DNA of 64,000 nucleotides from Vigna angularis (taxonomy: Eukaryota; Streptophyta; Magnoliopsida; Fabales; Fabaceae), in NCBI RefSeq assembly GCF_016808095.1, contig NC_068974.1:14880001-14944000 (forward strand), in the 5' to 3' direction. A program made the translations under genes and the position numbers. Below the pieces are notes generated by a model. That model saw only the letters and a program-made list of their open reading frames with translations. It did no database searches and was not told the DNA's origin. Below are positions 34,022-44,343 of the stretch, piece by piece (position 1 is the first letter of the stretch; every line of letters begins with the position of its first letter).

Positions 34022-34913
34022 AAAGAAGTTGGATGGAGAAAAGAAAAGTAGGAAAGAAGGAAAGGAGAAAACCCTAAACCATGCCTCAAATAAGGAAGTT
34101 GTCCAACCTCAAACTTTGAATATTTCTAAAAATCTTTTTCTTGGACAACCTCCTTTTCTTCTCTATTGCAAAGAGGCACTTGTTTCAATAAATCATGAAC
34201 TTGGTTCTCTACCAAAGGGGTTGCAAAAACTTTTAAAAGAATTTGATGATGTATTTCCTAAAGAGGTACCAAGTGGATTACCACCTTTAAGAGGAATAGA
34301 ACATCAAATAGATTTAGTGCCTGGGGCCAGCCTTCCTGACAGGCCAGCCTATAGGACCAATCCCATGGAAACAAAAGAAATAGAGAAACAAGTCAATGAA
34401 TTGTTGAATAAAGGGTGGATCCAAAAGAGTTTAAGTCCTTGTGTTGTGCCTGTGTTGTTGGTTCTTAAGAAGGATGGATCTTGGAGGATGTGTACAGATT
34501 GTAGGGCCATCAACAATATAACTGTCAAATATAGGCACCCCATTCCTAGATTAGATGACATGTTGGATGAATTACATGGAGCAAACATTTTTACCAAAAT
34601 TGATCTCAAAAGCGTATATCATCAAATAAGAATTCAAGAGGGAGATGAATGGAAAACTGCTTTTAAGACCAAGTTTGGTTTGTATGAATGGTTAGTCATG
34701 CCCTTTGGCTTGACCAATGCTCCAAGTACATTCATGAGGTTAATGAACCATGTTCTTAGAGAATGCATAGGGAGGTTTGTAGTGGTCTACTTTGATGATA
34801 TCCTAATCTATAGTCAAGGCCTTCAAGAACATCTTAACCATGTCAGAAAAGTCTTGCTTCTTCTTAGAGAATATCATCTATTTGCCAACTTTGACAAGAA
34901 GTTTTCATGGATT
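33990..34913 (+). pseudogene. CRM-like reverse transcriptase, truncated
   Basis: In phase with the ORF ending at 34928. It has VSINHELGSLPKGLQKLLKE, DVFPKEVPSGLPPLRGIEH, LLVLKKDGSWRMCTDCRAIN, the RT core KIDLKSVYHQIR, and the catalytic box [11 protein letters not shown] with both aspartates (YFDD at 34788-34799). After HLFANFDKK the text jumps directly to [12 protein letters not shown] in another frame. About 35-40 residues of the thumb/connection were deleted at about 34900-34912. Confidence 0.85.
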
Positions 34914-36223
34914 AGCAAGTTTTTATAGAAGATTTGTGAAAGACTTCTCCACCATAGCTGCTCCTTTAAATGAGCTAGTCAAGAAAGACAAACCTTTTCT
35001 TTGGGGTGATAAGCAAGAGTTGTCTTTTGAGACTTTGAAGCACAAGTTAACACATGCACCTATTCTAGTTTTGCCTGATTTTTCCAAAGCCTTTGAACTA
35101 GAATGTGATGCATCTAGGGTAGGTATAGGAGCTGTTCTAATACAAGGAGGACATCCCATAGCTTATTTTAGTGCAAAACTTAGAGGGGCAACTTTGAACT
35201 ATCCTACCTATGACAAAGAATTGTATGCCCTCATTAGAGCTTTAAAAACTTGGGAGCATTACTTAGTAACTAGAGAATTCATAATACATATTGATCATGA
35301 ATCTCTCAAGTACATTAAAGGGCAAGCAAAGCTAAACAAAAGGCATGCAAAGTGGGTGGAATATCTTGAGCAATTTCCCTATGTCATCAAACACAAAAAG
35401 GGGAGTACTAATGTTGTTGCGGATGCTTTATCTAGAAGACATGCATTGTTAATAACCCTAGGATCTCAAATATTAGGATTTGATGACATAAAAGATTTAT
35501 ATGAAAATGATGAAACATTTGCATCTACTTATTCATCATGTCTTAAGAAGCCTTTTGATGGATTCTATCTTTCTAAGGGGTATCTTTTTAATAAAGGAAA
35601 ACTTTGTATACCCCAAGGATCCATTAGAAAACTTCTTATCAAAGAGAGTCATAGAGGAGGTCTCATGGGTCATCATGGAGTTGATAAAACTCTAAATATT
35701 TTGAAAAGTAAATTTTATTGGCCACACATGAGAATAGATGTTCAAAGGCATTGTTCTAAATGTATAGCTTGTTTACAAGCTAAGTCCAAAATTATGCCTC
35801 ATGGACTCTATACACCTCTTCCTATAGCTAATACCCCTTGGGAAGACCTTAGCATGGACTTTGTTTTAGGATTGCCAAGAACTCAAAGGGGGTATGATTC
35901 TATATTTGTGGTAGTAGATCATTTTAGTAAAATGGCTCACTTTATACCTTGCCACAAAGTAGATGATGCTAGCTATATCTCTAGACTCTTCTTTAAAGAA
36001 ATAGTGAGATTGCATGGCTTACCCAAAACTATAGTGTTTGATAGAGATGTGAAGTTTCTAAGCCATTTTTGGAAAACTTTATGGGAAAAGCTTGGAACTA
36101 AACTTCTATTTTCTACTACATGTCACCCACAAACTGATGGGCAAACTGAAGTAGTAAATAGATCTTTATCTATACTATTAAGGGTAATATTAAGAGGTAA
36201 TGACAAATCTTCGGATGAACATC
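34913..36223 (+). pseudogene. CRM-like RNase H and integrase (split by CACTA)
   Basis: RNase [60 protein letters not shown]. Integrase zinc region: [18 protein letters not shown] and [12 protein letters not shown]. Catalytic core: SMDFV (first Asp), [14 protein letters not shown] (second Asp) and [14 protein letters not shown] (Glu), all three present. The frame is open to 36223, where the CACTA element cuts after GNDKSSDEH. Joining 36223 to 44344 restores ...DEH-LPHIEFAYNR in frame, which confirms the insertion point. Confidence 0.9.
36221..36223. other. target-site duplication ATC (left)
   Basis: ATC lies directly before CACTAGT and again at 44341-44343 directly after CACTAGTG. The 3-bp length is the rule for CACTA transposons. 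Confidence 0.92.
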
Positions 36224-36240
36224 CACTAGTAAAAAAATGG

Positions 36241-36957
36241 GTTTTTACAGCGCACATTATGCCACGGTTCAAAGAAAACCGCAGCATAATGGTGCGCGGT
36301 GGCAGTTTTGTAAATAAAACGAACATATATGCCGCGGTTCTACTGGGAACCGCGGCATATACCCCAGTCAACCATTGCCTTTGACGCCACGTATGAATAA
36401 AAAATTAAATAACAGAGTATATGCCGCGGTTCTCTGCACAACCGCGGCATATTACCTGCCAATTTATTGCAGGTGCTGACTGGGTCAGAGAACTTGAAAA
36501 GTTAAAGGGGTATATGCCGCGGTTCTATGGGGAACCGCGGCATATACCCCCTGTAACGTCTCAACTTCCCTGCCAGTCAGAGAATTTCAGAAGTTACAGG
36601 GGGTATATGCCGCGGTTCCCCATAGAACCGCGGCATATACCCCCTGCAACTTCTGAAATTCCCCAGAAGGCAGTTGGGAAGCAGTTGTGTTGAGTACGTT
36701 ATAGGGGGTATATGCCGCGGTTCCCCATAGAACCGCGGCATATTCTGCTATCTGAAATTAATTTAATATTAATTTGAAATATTTCGAGGTATATACCGCG
36801 GTTCAGCGGGCAACCGCGGCATATAGTTTGAAAATAATTTCAAAAATGCCATTTAGTATTATTTTTTTAATCAGTATATGCCGCGGTTGCTCGTAGAACC
36901 GCGGCATATACCCCTATTATACCGCGGTTAAGTAGTGAACCGCGGTAGATTCCCCCG
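36241..36957. repeat. CACTA left subterminal array of GC-rich palindromes
   Basis: Nine hairpin units in about 715 bp. Each has an arm close to TATGCCGCGGTT, a 4-10 nt centre, and the inverse arm AACCGCGGCATA. They begin near 36253, 36331, 36420, 36512, 36604, 36709, 36791, 36876 and 36922. The two best (about 36510 and 36601) extend to arms of 15 or more bp including GGGTATATG/CATATACCC. CCGCGG itself is palindromic and CpG-rich, in marked contrast to the AT-rich spacers. En/Spm subterminal motifs are bound by the TnpA protein. Here the motif is arranged almost only as head-to-head pairs. Confidence 0.9.
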
Positions 36958-37219
36958 TTCAGAGTTAAAAATTAAAACTTTGAACAGTGATCGTCTTCTT
37001 CCCGCAAGCCTCTGTTTCGCGTTTTCTCTTTTCCCTCCGACTCCCATCATCTCGGATACGCTATTTTTCTCCGTTTAAACTTCAAATTGTTCGGTTCTTT
37101 CTCATTTGTGACGATAAACAACAGTTTTTGGCCGATCAAAAGCATTTGAAACGCGTCATTCCCAGTCCTCTGCGATTTCGTTTTTTTTGCACCAAGCGTT
37201 TTCGCCGTTCTTCTTCCAG

Positions 37220-37470
37220 GTATTTATGCCCTTTTGCATTGTTAAGATGATTTCTTCATTAGTTTTTGCATAATGCTATAATTTTGGTAATGTATGAAGG
37301 TTCTATAGTTTTGGTAATGTATGGTATAATTTTTGCTTTAATTTTGATAATGCATGAAATTGTTATAGTTTTGGTAATGTATGGTATGATTTTTGCTATA
37401 GTTTTGGTAATGTGTGTTGTAGTTCTTGTATTATTTATAAACCTTAAAATATTATTTATGTAATATTTAG
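37220..37470 (+). other. probable 5'-UTR intron of the CACTA transposase gene
   Basis: A donor-like CTTCTTCCAG/GTATTTATG at 37219-37220 and an acceptor TAATATTTAG at 37470, four bases before the ATG, frame an intron. Its interior holds four or five copies of a unit of about 32-60 bp, ATAGTTTTGGTAATGTATGG. The pyrimidine- and CG-rich stretch 36985-37219 would be the untranslated first exon. Confidence 0.55.
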
Positions 37471-37474
37471 GAAT

Positions 37475-40400
37475 ATGGATCGAAATTGGATTAATTTACC
37501 ACGTATTAGTGCTGAGTACGAGAGAGGTGTAGAGGAATTTATACAATTTGCGCAACGTAATGAGGGGAGAACTGATGATGAAGTGAGGTTTAGATGTCCT
37601 TGTGTGAACTGTTTGAATGGGAGAAAGTTGAACGCAACTCAAATTAGAGAACATCTTATATGTGATGGTTTTCTAAGATGCTATACAACATGGATCTGGC
37701 ACGGCGAAGAAATTGATTTTCCCACTGACTCTCAAAGTGTAAATGTTACTGATTCCACCATGGAAGAAGATCGACCGGATGAAGACAAATTGGAGGACAT
37801 GATCCGCGATGTTGGAGCAGAAAATTTTGCCAAAGCTCATGTGTATGAGACGATGTCGACTGATGCAGAAACACCTTTGTATGTCGGTTCAACTAAGTTC
37901 ACACGTTTATCAGCGGTGTTAAGGCTCATGAATTTGAAGGCGAGCAATGGATGGACTGATAAGAGTTTTACAGAACTGTTGACGTTGTTGAATGAAATGT
38001 TGCCAGATGGAAATACATTGCCCACTCGTAATTATGATGCGAAAAAAATTCTTTGTCCAATGGGTATGGAGTATAAAAGGATACATGCTTGTCCCAATGA
38101 CTGCATTTTGTATAGGAAAGAGTTTGAATTTTTGACAAAGTGTCCAAAATGTGGCTTATCACGATACAAGTCAAAAAACAATAGTGAAGATAATGGTCAG
38201 ATAGAAAAAAATGGATCTGCTTTGAAAGTAGTTTGGTACCTTCCAATAGTGCCCAGACTTAAGCGTTTGTTTGCGAATCCCAAAGATGCTAAAAATCTTA
38301 GATGGCATGCAGATGAGAGAAAAATTGACGGGCTGCTTCGTCATCCAGCTGATTCAAAGCAATGGAAAAATATTGATCGACAATTCCCCGAATTTGGTAA
38401 AGAGTGTAGAAATCTTAGGCTTGCTTTAGCCACTGATGGAATGAACCCATTTGGTAATCTGAGTACCAATCATAGTTGTTGGCCAGTTATATTGATAATT
38501 TACAACTTATCTCCTGCATTGTGCATGAAGAGGAAGTACATGATGTTGTCTATGATGATATCTGGTCCAAAGCAGCCTGGAAATGACATAGATGTTTATC
38601 TAAGCCCACTAGTTGAAGACTTGAAGGTTTTGTGGGTTGACGGGGTTGAAATATTTGATGCATTCGCTTCAGAGACTTTTATGATGCGTGCAATGTTATT
38701 TTGCACCATTAATGACTTTCCTGCTTATGGTAATTTGTCAGGATACAGTGTCAAGGGTCATAAAGCGTGTCCTATATGTGAAGAAAACACTGCAGCTCAT
38801 CAATTGAAACATGGAAGAAAGACTGTGTATCTGCGTCATCGTAGATTTCTAAAACGTAATCATCCATATCGAAGGTTAAAAAAAGCATTCAATGGAGATC
38901 AAGAGAGGGACGAAGCACCAAATCCACTTACTGGCCTTCAAGTTCTTGAAAAAGTTAATAAAATACATCATGTATTTGGGAAAACATCGAAGAAGTCATC
39001 TGTAACGACCCCTTGGAAGAAGAAATCAATATTCTTTGATCTTCCATATTGGTCAAAGTTAGATGTTCGACATTGCATAGATGTGATGCATGTAGAAAAG
39101 AATGTGTGTGATAGCTTGATTGGTACATTACTCAACATTCAGGGAAAGACAAAAGATGGAGTGAATGCTCGTTTGGATTTGGTTGACATGAATATCCGAG
39201 AAGAGTTGGCACCGAAGGAGATTGGTAAACGTACTTATTTGCCCCCTGCATGTTACACAATGTCTAGACAAGAGAAGATAAGTTTTTGTGTATGTTTAAA
39301 GAGTATCAAAGTACCACAAGGATACTCTTCAAATATGAAGAGTTTAGTGTCAATGCAGGACTTAAAGCTTGTTGGCATGAAGTCTCACGATTGTCACGTC
39401 TTAATGCAACAGTTGTTACCGGTGGCTATTCGTGGAATTTTGCCCAAAAATGTTAGGCACACCATAAACAGGTTGTGTTCATTTTTCTCGTCAATATGTA
39501 GTAAAGCTATCGATCCTACAAAGTTAGATGAACTTCAAGGCGAGATTGTTATCATCTTGTGTCAACTAGAGATGTTTTTCCCTCCATCTTTTTTTGACAT
39601 CATGGTACATTTACTTGTTCATTTGGTTAGAGAAATCAAGTTGTGCGGACCGGTATACTTAAGATGGATGTATCCTATTGAGCGTTATATGAAGATTTTG
39701 AAAGGGTACGTTAAAAATCCATATCATCCTGAAGGTTCGATGATTGAAAGGTATATTGCTGAAGAAAGTATCGAGTTTTGTTCAGATTACATGACATCAA
39801 CGAATCCAATAGGAGTTCCTCGCACAGCATGGTTGAATAAATTTTCTACAAGTAAAAGCATCCGAGGTGTCAATGTGGTGACAAAAGATCGCGAAGAATT
39901 GTTGCAAGCGCATCTTTATATATTGAACAACACAGATGAGGTGATCCCTTTTTTGGAAGCACACAAAGCCATTGTTAAGAATAAAAATCCAAGACAATCA
40001 GAGAAATGGCAATTGATGGAGCATAACAAAACATTTATGTCTTGGTTAAAATCTGAAATTGACAAAGAGCCACATTCTTCTGAAACTTTATTGTGGCTTG
40101 CAAATGGTTTGAAGTTTGATGTCGTGTGTTGTACAGGTTATGAAGTCAATAATTGCACATTCTATACGAAGACTTTGGATGATAAAAGCACAGTACAAAA
40201 TAGTGGAGTCAGTTTAGAAGCTGAGTCACTTCAATTTTCCACATCAAAAGATCAATCTCCTGTACTTGGATCAATGAGATATTATGGTATAATAGAAGAG
40301 ATATGGGAGGTTGATTACACCAAGTTTTCCGTTCCATTGTTCAAGTGTAAGTGGTTTGACAATAAGAGTGGTGTGAAAATAGATGACTCGGGTATGACAC

Positions 40401-40675
40401 TGGTTGATTTTCGCAAGGTGGGTTATCGAGACGAACCGTTTATCATGGTACATCAAGCATCTCAAGTTTTTTATGTCAAAGATCCTTCGTCTGACCATTG
40501 GTATGTTGCTCTTCAAGGCAAAAAACAAATTGAAGTTAACGAAGACAATCTGATTAATATTGATATTGCTGACAACCATTCATTTCAAACTACAACAAAG
40601 TTGGATGACCAATCTGTAGTTGACGATGATGTACATGCAATTCGGTCAGATCATGATGAGGGAATATACATATGA
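37475..40675 (+). CDS. CACTA transposase (TnpD-like), 1066 aa
   Basis: Single uninterrupted exon, ATG at 37475, TGA at 40673. Domain order is that of plant CACTA transposases. Transposase-associated domain is at residues 1-80 (MDRNWINLPR, VRFRCPCVNCLNGRK, TTWIWHGE). The Transposase_21 catalytic domain is at about 190-500, with ATDGMNPFGNLSTNHS (first Asp) and GNDIDVYLSP (second Asp). It is followed by FDLPYWSKLDVRHCIDVMHVEKNVCD. DUF4218 is at about 640-790 (CQLEMFFPPSFFDIMVHL, YPIERYMKILKGYVKNP) and DUF4216 at about 925-1010 (YYGIIEEIWEVDY, CKWFDNKSG). The enzyme cuts and joins the element ends. Start choice: first ATG after the UTR intron, and it opens the conserved domain. Length is within the usual 900-1200 aa. 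No stop or frameshift is seen, so it may be functional. Confidence 0.93.
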   Translation: MDRNWINLPRISAEYERGVEEFIQFAQRNEGRTDDEVRFRCPCVNCLNGRKLNATQIREHLICDGFLRCYTTWIWHGEEIDFPTDSQSVNVTDSTMEEDRPDEDKLEDMIRDVGAENFAKAHVYETMSTDAETPLYVGSTKFTRLSAVLRLMNLKASNGWTDKSFTELLTLLNEMLPDGNTLPTRNYDAKKILCPMGMEYKRIHACPNDCILYRKEFEFLTKCPKCGLSRYKSKNNSEDNGQIEKNGSALKVVWYLPIVPRLKRLFANPKDAKNLRWHADERKIDGLLRHPADSKQWKNIDRQFPEFGKECRNLRLALATDGMNPFGNLSTNHSCWPVILIIYNLSPALCMKRKYMMLSMMISGPKQPGNDIDVYLSPLVEDLKVLWVDGVEIFDAFASETFMMRAMLFCTINDFPAYGNLSGYSVKGHKACPICEENTAAHQLKHGRKTVYLRHRRFLKRNHPYRRLKKAFNGDQERDEAPNPLTGLQVLEKVNKIHHVFGKTSKKSSVTTPWKKKSIFFDLPYWSKLDVRHCIDVMHVEKNVCDSLIGTLLNIQGKTKDGVNARLDLVDMNIREELAPKEIGKRTYLPPACYTMSRQEKISFCVCLKSIKVPQGYSSNMKSLVSMQDLKLVGMKSHDCHVLMQQLLPVAIRGILPKNVRHTINRLCSFFSSICSKAIDPTKLDELQGEIVIILCQLEMFFPPSFFDIMVHLLVHLVREIKLCGPVYLRWMYPIERYMKILKGYVKNPYHPEGSMIERYIAEESIEFCSDYMTSTNPIGVPRTAWLNKFSTSKSIRGVNVVTKDREELLQAHLYILNNTDEVIPFLEAHKAIVKNKNPRQSEKWQLMEHNKTFMSWLKSEIDKEPHSSETLLWLANGLKFDVVCCTGYEVNNCTFYTKTLDDKSTVQNSGVSLEAESLQFSTSKDQSPVLGSMRYYGIIEEIWEVDYTKFSVPLFKCKWFDNKSGVKIDDSGMTLVDFRKVGYRDEPFIMVHQASQVFYVKDPSSDHWYVALQGKKQIEVNEDNLINIDIADNHSFQTTTKLDDQSVVDDDVHAIRSDHDEGIYI

Positions 40676-40796
40676 TGAATCCATATCTTTATGTATGAAT
40701 TTTCAATTTCTGTACTATTACATGTTTTGTTGATTTATATGATATTACATAAGTCTTGAAAGAAAATGTAATGTTGTTATTTATTTTGACAGATAT

Positions 40797-43749
40797 ATGG
40801 CTGATCATCCACATCCTTCAGGGGATGAGGCTCCCCCACCCAGATCCACTAGAGGACCCACTAGGATGAAACAACTATTAATCAGGAAAAATAGTGGTGA
40901 AAGAACTCCGGTGAATGTGAATGTCACCACGGGTGTGGCAACTGGCCCCAATGCAGATGACTTCCGATCATACCTTGGAGTAGTGGCACGTGATAAGATT
41001 AGCATTCTCATTCCATCTTTTGATCATGTGTCCGAGGGTGATCGGAACATTATTTGGCAAGATATATTGGTAAGTTAGTTAATAGCATTTGAATTATAAT
41101 TTGTTTATATTGATAATTTTGTACTAATACAACTTTATTATGTTTTTTTCAGATGACATTTGACATTCCAAATGTCCCAACACTTAGAAATAAGTGTTTG
41201 TCAACTGTTGCAGAAAATTTCAGAAACTTTAAAAGCAAGTTGACATCAAGGTACATCTTTGGACACCTTAAACATAAAACTCCATGTAATGCATATAAGT
41301 CCATTGATGAGGAGACTTGGCGGGTTTTTAAAGAGAGTCGGATGTCAGAGGAATGGCAGGTTAGTGTAGTTCATATTATTCAATTCCTCATTAACAAATA
41401 TATATCATATGAACTCATTAATTAATGTGTATGTGACAGGCAATTAGAAGCAAAGCACAAGGAACAAGTGCTAAGAACAAAAACCCCCACCTATTATCTC
41501 GTGGTGGGTATAGGAAGCTTGAGGAGAAAATCCTCAAGCAAAAGGCAGATGCTATACCACCATCTCAGAGTGGTAGCCCTCCTCAGCCTCCTTCTCCACC
41601 GTCTAGACATGAGAAATGGAAGTTGGCCCGTATGCGACCATCGGGCACCTACTCTTCCGACACTGCACGAGAGATTTCTTCTAAAATTATAAGTTATCAC
41701 TGTTCCTAAAATAATGAATATTGTCATTATACATACTACATTAAACTATTTAAAGAATAATGGTGTTTTGTAATGTTACAGGACGCCTTGGTTGAGCAGA
41801 GCTCCCAAGGCCAATTCACTCCAGAGGGTCGCCAGGATATTCTTGCTGCTGCAATTGGACGACCTGAGCACCCTGGACGTGTACGTGCTGCAGGTCCTGG
41901 AGTAGGCATTACGGATTATTTTGGGAGCTCTTCTCGTCAGCCTTCATATTCGTACAGCGATACACAAAGGATGACAGAAGAGATCACAAAAAAGGTCCGA
42001 CAAGACCTTATGCAGGAGATCAGGGCCGAGGTGAGGGCTGAATTCCAGATGCTCTACCAGGAGCAGTTTCAGAGCATGCGCCCGATGCAGTCTCCTATAG
42101 AGGAACATGTGGTCCCTCCCCCTCCCACAGGTAAACTTAATAAACATTTATGTGCAATTATTTCTATCTCTTGTATAATCTAACATTTACTCTGACAGGG
42201 AGAAGCGGCAAAGGAAGTTGTTCCGCATCAGCCATCCCAGAGGATGACATGGACGATGGTAGTCCATGTCTGCTATACATTTTAGAAGAAGATGAGATGA
42301 TGCTGGTAGCTCGTGGAACAGAGTTTAGGTCAGCGACTGTATGTCATGGTATGCAACTATTAGAGGATGAGGTGAAGGTCTCAGTGGATGAAATGATTAT
42401 GCCAGATGCCTCGGTTCCACTGTCCACGGAAGAGATTTTCACTGTGGAACAAGCATATAAGTCGTTTATCACTTGGCCTAAATTTTTGGTTAAAGCAGTT
42501 TCTGACCCCTCGGTATGAAATTCTTCTTTACACTTCTCAATTTTAAAGGTTTTTGATGTCAAAACTTATCTTATCTTTTCATGTAACAACAGACGCAGGA
42601 ACAACAGAAGATTCCTCTATCTGAGGATGACCCTCTTTCTTCATTGCATCTACTTGCTGACATCCTTGATGATAAGCCTTTGGAGGTTCAGTATGATGCT
42701 AATGTATTTGGGCATGGCTCTGAGGTCCCAATATACCTTAATAGCCAAGATGTCCGTGAGCTTGCGTCGGGAACACAAGAGTTGAATATTTCAATTATTC
42801 AACTATGGACGATGTAAGTCTATGACCAATTATTTATATATAAAATTGATTTATATATCAAGTATCCTTATATCAAAGTTAATTTTTGATTTCAGGTATA
42901 TGTCTGGGGTCACTAATAAGTTGGGGCGTTCTGATGATTATGGATTCATTGATCCCCAAGACATTCATGAATCAAATGATTTTGATCATATCAACACGAG
43001 AATGATAAGCAGTTTTCGAAGGGGCAAGAAAATATACTTTTTGCCTTATATATCCGGGTAAGTGAACTTTGTTAACATAATAATGTTCCATATGTGATTT
43101 TAATATTTAATAGTTACGTTATTATGAATTTCAGGCGCCATTGGCAACTTCTTGTTATGTCTGTGCAAGACAACTATGCTTTGTGGTTCTGCTCATTGCA
43201 CAGGCCTCCTCCCACACAACTCAGACAAGCAATTGATTGGTAAGAACCTCAATGTTTGGACTTTCTTTGTTATATAACTGAATGCTAAAACATTTTTTTA
43301 TATACAGTTCTATTCCAGCAAGTATGATGATGGACGGGAGATCAATTGTTAAGAGTAGAAAGATTGCTTGGATTTCTCTCAAGGTTTGACATATGCTAAA
43401 GTCATACTTTGTTATAATTGTTTTATAACAAATGTTATTCACTAACTATTATCAACTGTGATGATATATTGTAGTGTAACAGACAAAATGGGTCATATGA
43501 GTGTGGATACTATGTAATGTATTGGATGACCCATATTGTTCGTTCTCACATCACAAGAAGCTGGGAAACGGTAATATTTAACTTTAACAAATTTTGATTT
43601 TTTAACAAATGTTGAATTCATATACACTAATTAAAATGAATTGTCTTTTGCAGAGATTCAAGACTACTACACCAGTTCCTGAGAAGTCACTACTATTCAT
43701 TAGGAACGCTGCTGCGAAGTATATAGTTAGATTATACAATAGCTCTTAG
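40797..43749 (+). CDS. CACTA second gene: Transposase_24 (PTTA) region fused to a Ulp1-like protease, 11 exons
   Basis: Exons: 40797-41069, 41153-41359, 41440-41688, 41782-42130, 42199-42512, 42593-42813, 42896-43057, 43135-43239, 43308-43383, 43475-43570, 43654-43749 (TAG). Phases agree throughout, giving about 715 aa. The N-terminal half is Transposase_24/PTTA: RNIIWQDIL, MTFDIPNVPTLRNKCLS, IDEETWRVFKESRMSEEWQ, FTPEGRQDILAAAIGRPEHPGRVR (given in two overlapping parts of the family signature), and a charged coil VRQDLMQEIRAEVRAEFQ. The C-terminal third is a C48 (Ulp1/SENP) fold: RHWQLLVMSV (His), WFCSLH (Cys where Ulp1 has Asp, 17 residues after His), and RQNGSYECGYYV (Gln six before the nucleophile Cys). 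The family removes SUMO/ubiquitin-like tags. Fused to a DNA-binding transposon protein, its job is unproven. All introns are GT-AG except intron 3, whose donor reads ATAAGT at 41689, probably GTAAGT with one change. Confidence 0.85.
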
Positions 43750-43939
43750 ATTTAGATTTAAACAATGCATTTGATTAGATAGAATTTTCTTAGACTCTCT
43801 ACTTTATTTGATGTTGAAATACATTTGAACATGTGTTTGTTATGTTGAAATTGAATTTCTGTAAATGTTTTTATATGCAGGTCTGTTTTTGTGGTAGTGG
43901 ATATCACAAAAACAGACCTGCAATTTTAAAAAACTGCAG

Positions 43940-44320
43940 GGGAATATGCCGCGGTTCTAACCACAACCGCGGCATATAAGGGGAATATGCCGCGGTTCTA
44001 ACCACAACCGCGGCATATAGTGCTTCGTTTTTTTTTTAAAAACGAGACATATGGCCGCGGTTTTGACACTAACCGCGGCATACTCGTCGGCCTATATGCC
44101 ACGGTTGAACCGCGGCATATAGTGCATTTTTTAATTTTTTTTTTAATTTTTTTTTTAAAAAAAAATGAATTTAGGCAGCGGTTCCCTTGACAACCGCGGC
44201 ATATTCCGCAGCCTATATACCGCGGTTAGAACCGCGGCATAAAGTGCCTGACTTACTACCGCGGCTGGATATGCCGCGGTTCATGAACCGCGACCTATAG
44301 TGAAAATCAACCGCGGTAAA
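43940..44320. repeat. CACTA right subterminal array of GC-rich palindromes
   Basis: About eight units related to those on the left: two tandem near-identical ones at 43945 and 43984, then about 44052, 44093, 44175, 44213, 44258 and a half unit at 44309. Several have drifted arms (GCCACGGTT, GGCAGCGGTT) or almost no loop (44093 and 44213). A 30-bp sequence at 43878-43920 shows AAAACAGACCTGCA twice in opposite orientation, another hairpin, just outside the array. Confidence 0.88.
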
Positions 44321-44343
44321 AGCCCCTCGCTGCACTAGTGATC

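Larger units (their letters stand above)
36224..44340 (+). mobile_element. CACTA (En/Spm) transposon, 8,117 bp, near-autonomous
   Basis: Bounded by CACTAGTAAAAAAATGGG at 36224 and ...CACTAGTG at 44340, with TSD ATC. The termini are imperfect inverted repeats of about 30 bp. The first seven bases match, followed by GGG, TTTTAC and GCG in register. Inside are palindrome-rich subterminal arrays on both sides, a complete transposase gene (37475-40675) and an 11-exon second gene (40797-43749). The host integrase frame is restored when the element and one ATC are removed. It is the youngest datable event in the 16885-51250 nest. The only obvious lesion is a probable splice-donor change in gene 2. 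Confidence 0.95.
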
